Assembly: GCA_015680685.1 (NCBI GenBank)
Contig: MNCI01030296.1
Location: forward strand, 393,911-432,772
Direction: 5' to 3'
Origin: Gnetum montanum
Lineage: Eukaryota > Streptophyta > Gnetopsida > Gnetales > Gnetaceae
DNA: 38,862 nt
Shown here: positions 37,311-38,862 of the stretch, in pieces
How positions within the stretch are numbered: the first letter of the stretch is position 1
Layout: each line of letters starts with the position of its first letter
Program-made: the position numbers and the translations under genes
Notes under the pieces: model-generated
The model's input: only the letters and a program-made list of their open reading frames with translations
What the model was told of the DNA's origin: nothing
Databases searched by the model: none

Positions 37311-38862
37311 TGAATGAAAACTTCTCCTCGAGTTCCTTACAAAATATAGGAAAGGTATGGGATTATTGACTTGAATGATACTAATGGTGAATGGGGTGAC
37401 ATGTGAATGGATCATCATTACAATACATGACAAAATTAGTATTCATGACAACAAGAGTGAACACTATACACATTTGACATCTAGCCTTATTTGGTAGCTG
37501 AAAGAGAAGAAAGAGAGAGAGAGAGAGAAAAGAAGAAGTCTATTGCTGCCGATGCCAAGATTGCACTTTTCGTTGTCCATCCATAAGTGCGCCATCAGTC
37601 TTGTTCCTTGCATAACAGTTCTAGCACCAATCCATTCCAAGTGTTTCCTCCAGATCCAATCCATTGGTGTATGATTGCCATCTGCACACACAACACAGTC
37701 TTATATTAGCAAGGGTAAATAAATCACAATGCAATTGATACCTTGCCTCAGTCTAAGGTCTACTAGCTGAGTTGTGATATGGCTAATGTGGATCTAGAGA
37801 TATAATATTGGTAACTACCCAAGGTGTAGGGGTTAAGGGGAACTTGAAAAAATTAGACCAGGACCCCCATGAATAAGAGCGAACCTCCGATAGCGATAGA
37901 ATGGAAAAAGATAAGGAATAAGAAAGACAGAGAAAAAGAAACAACGGCAACGCCGATGAAATGGATGTCAGGGATGGTAATGAACAAAATAATTGTTGAT
38001 TGTAAAAATGTTTAAGAAAAAGAAATTAACTAATGCACCCAATAGGAATGCTAGTGGGTCCTTCCCAAAGCAAGCTCATGCCCTTAATGCCCTAACAATC
38101 CTGCATTCAAAGAATTCCTAGGCTCTGGAAATGCCATTTGGAAACAAGAGTTAAAGTCTTAACCACAAGAGTTTACCAAAAAGAAAATAATGCATCAACC
38201 AAAATATGGACTATTGATACAACCGGCAATGAGGTGAAAAATGGAGAAAGAAGGATGGAAGGAAGAGAATGGAATGGAGTCTCAAAAACAATGTGGTGTA
38301 TAGCCCCTTATGTATTAATGGTTAATGTGACTTAGTAGATCTCATTCCAAGTCCAGCCTCAAACAATCCACATTTAGTGACTTTGCATGAATACATTTGG
38401 CCAATCCATCCCCTTGAAGTAACAAGAATGCTTCCGCCAACAAGTCACCACCATTTCAACAAAACGAAAAAGGAGAAAGTAGGAAGCGAGAAAAGGCCTT
38501 AGTTAGAGGGAACATATTGATTTAGTTCCATAACCAGTGCTTATAGCCTAGATAATTATTTCATCTAAGGGATGTGCTTTGAATCATCACTATTATTTTT
38601 TTTTTGCATGAGAACCACACCATGCAAAGACTTATTATTTTCATTAGCTCAACTTCCCAATATTGGAGCAACATCAAAATGGTAAGGAAAACTTAGGAAG
38701 AAAACATCCAAGCACCCAAGAAAATGGCCAGCACAAATGCATCAAATCCCCTTGAAGTCATACCCTTTTTAATCCTTGAGTCCTTCCTTAGTCTGAGAAG
38801 TGCCCAGTCACCAATTCCTTGATAGTTCTTATTATTGAAAGAAAGGGATGGTATAGTTCCAA
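37311..38862 (-). other. Non-pol 3' region of Gypsy B3
   Basis: Colinear with B2 11400-12743. Shared words on the minus strand include CTTTGCATGGTGTGGTTC (about 38612-38630) and ATTCAAAGCACATCCCTTAG (about 38567-38586). The frame 37464-37691 (75 codons) starts next to the CAG at 37682-37684 that aligns with the B2 acceptor-like site, and ends in a hydrophobic Leu/Phe/Ser stretch coded by a CT repeat (37501-37530). The matching B2 segment also translates into a Leu-rich stretch, but both are short and could be chance. Confidence 0.65.
37682..37700 (-). promoter_or_regulatory. Possible 3' splice site in the B3 3' region
   Basis: Minus strand GACTGTGTTGTGTGTGCAG then ATGG, aligned with the B2 site ending at 12420. 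Shared position and CAG between diverged copies support it weakly. Confidence 0.35.

Larger units (their letters stand above)
36472..38862 (-). mobile_element. Gypsy element of family B (copy B3), 3' end only, runs off the window
   Basis: Minus-strand copy: 3' LTR (36472-37298), polypurine tract (37299-37310) and about 1.55 kb of the family's non-pol 3' region, colinear with B2 from 12754 back to about 11400. The LTR's outer end lies directly against D3 gag, so B3 inserted into D3. It keeps many more CpGs than B2 (for example TCACGCGTAATCCGATCG near 36520), so it is younger or less methylated. Pol would lie beyond 38862. Confidence 0.88.

Overview
The window looks like intergenic DNA from a large, repeat-filled plant nuclear genome. 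The main lines of evidence are Athila-, Tat- and chromovirus-type Ty3/Gypsy elements, Ty1/Copia elements primed by a tRNA-Met-type site, and a plant RTE-type LINE. All are old, AT-rich, CpG-depleted and full of stops and frameshifts. A gymnosperm is my best guess from the depth of decay and nesting, but the sequence does not prove it. I found no intact host gene, tRNA, rRNA, CRISPR array or bacterial feature. Nearly all protein homology here is retroelement pseudogene.

Layout. 1-966: the right part of a CpG-rich LTR (call it A0) that ends inside an old Gypsy integrase relic. 967-3583: that relic (B1) and its noncoding 3' side. 3589-13618: a full-length Gypsy element (B2), with two ~865-bp LTRs, a matching 5-bp target duplication AAAAC, a primer-binding site, gag, protease, RT, RNase H, integrase, a 2-kb non-pol 3' region and a polypurine tract. 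13624-17100: unassigned DNA with a G-rich tract and a dispersed G-rich motif. 17185-20650 (minus strand): pol of a Tat-type Gypsy (C) with two RNase H domains. 21400-24378 (minus): a Copia-type element (D1), of which gag, primer-binding site and 5' LTR remain. 24379-30068 (minus): a decayed Copia element (E). 30069-32935 (minus): a chromovirus-type Gypsy (F) interrupted by an RTE LINE. 32936-36471 (minus): a second family-D element (D3) with gag and a second ORF but no pol. 36472-38862 (minus): a third family-B element (B3) inserted into D3 and running off the right edge.

The most interesting signal is not a gene. At least four unrelated LTR families here (A0, B, D, E) each carry, in the LTR, an array of a different short self-complementary motif: GCGTATACGC, CGATATCG, AGACGTCT and CATGAGTCATG. 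In A0 and B the array lies directly upstream of a TATA box. In A0, B and D the copies sit at quantised distances: 13 or 22 bp in A0, 14 or 20 bp in B and D. In B the spacing 14-14-20-14 is kept in all three LTRs although the bases have diverged. In D the same array recurs inside the element, around a TATATAAAAGG box upstream of the second ORF. This suggests a recurring retrotransposon promoter architecture that could be tested. Nothing here encodes a working protein as read; the coordinates of decayed domains are approximate.
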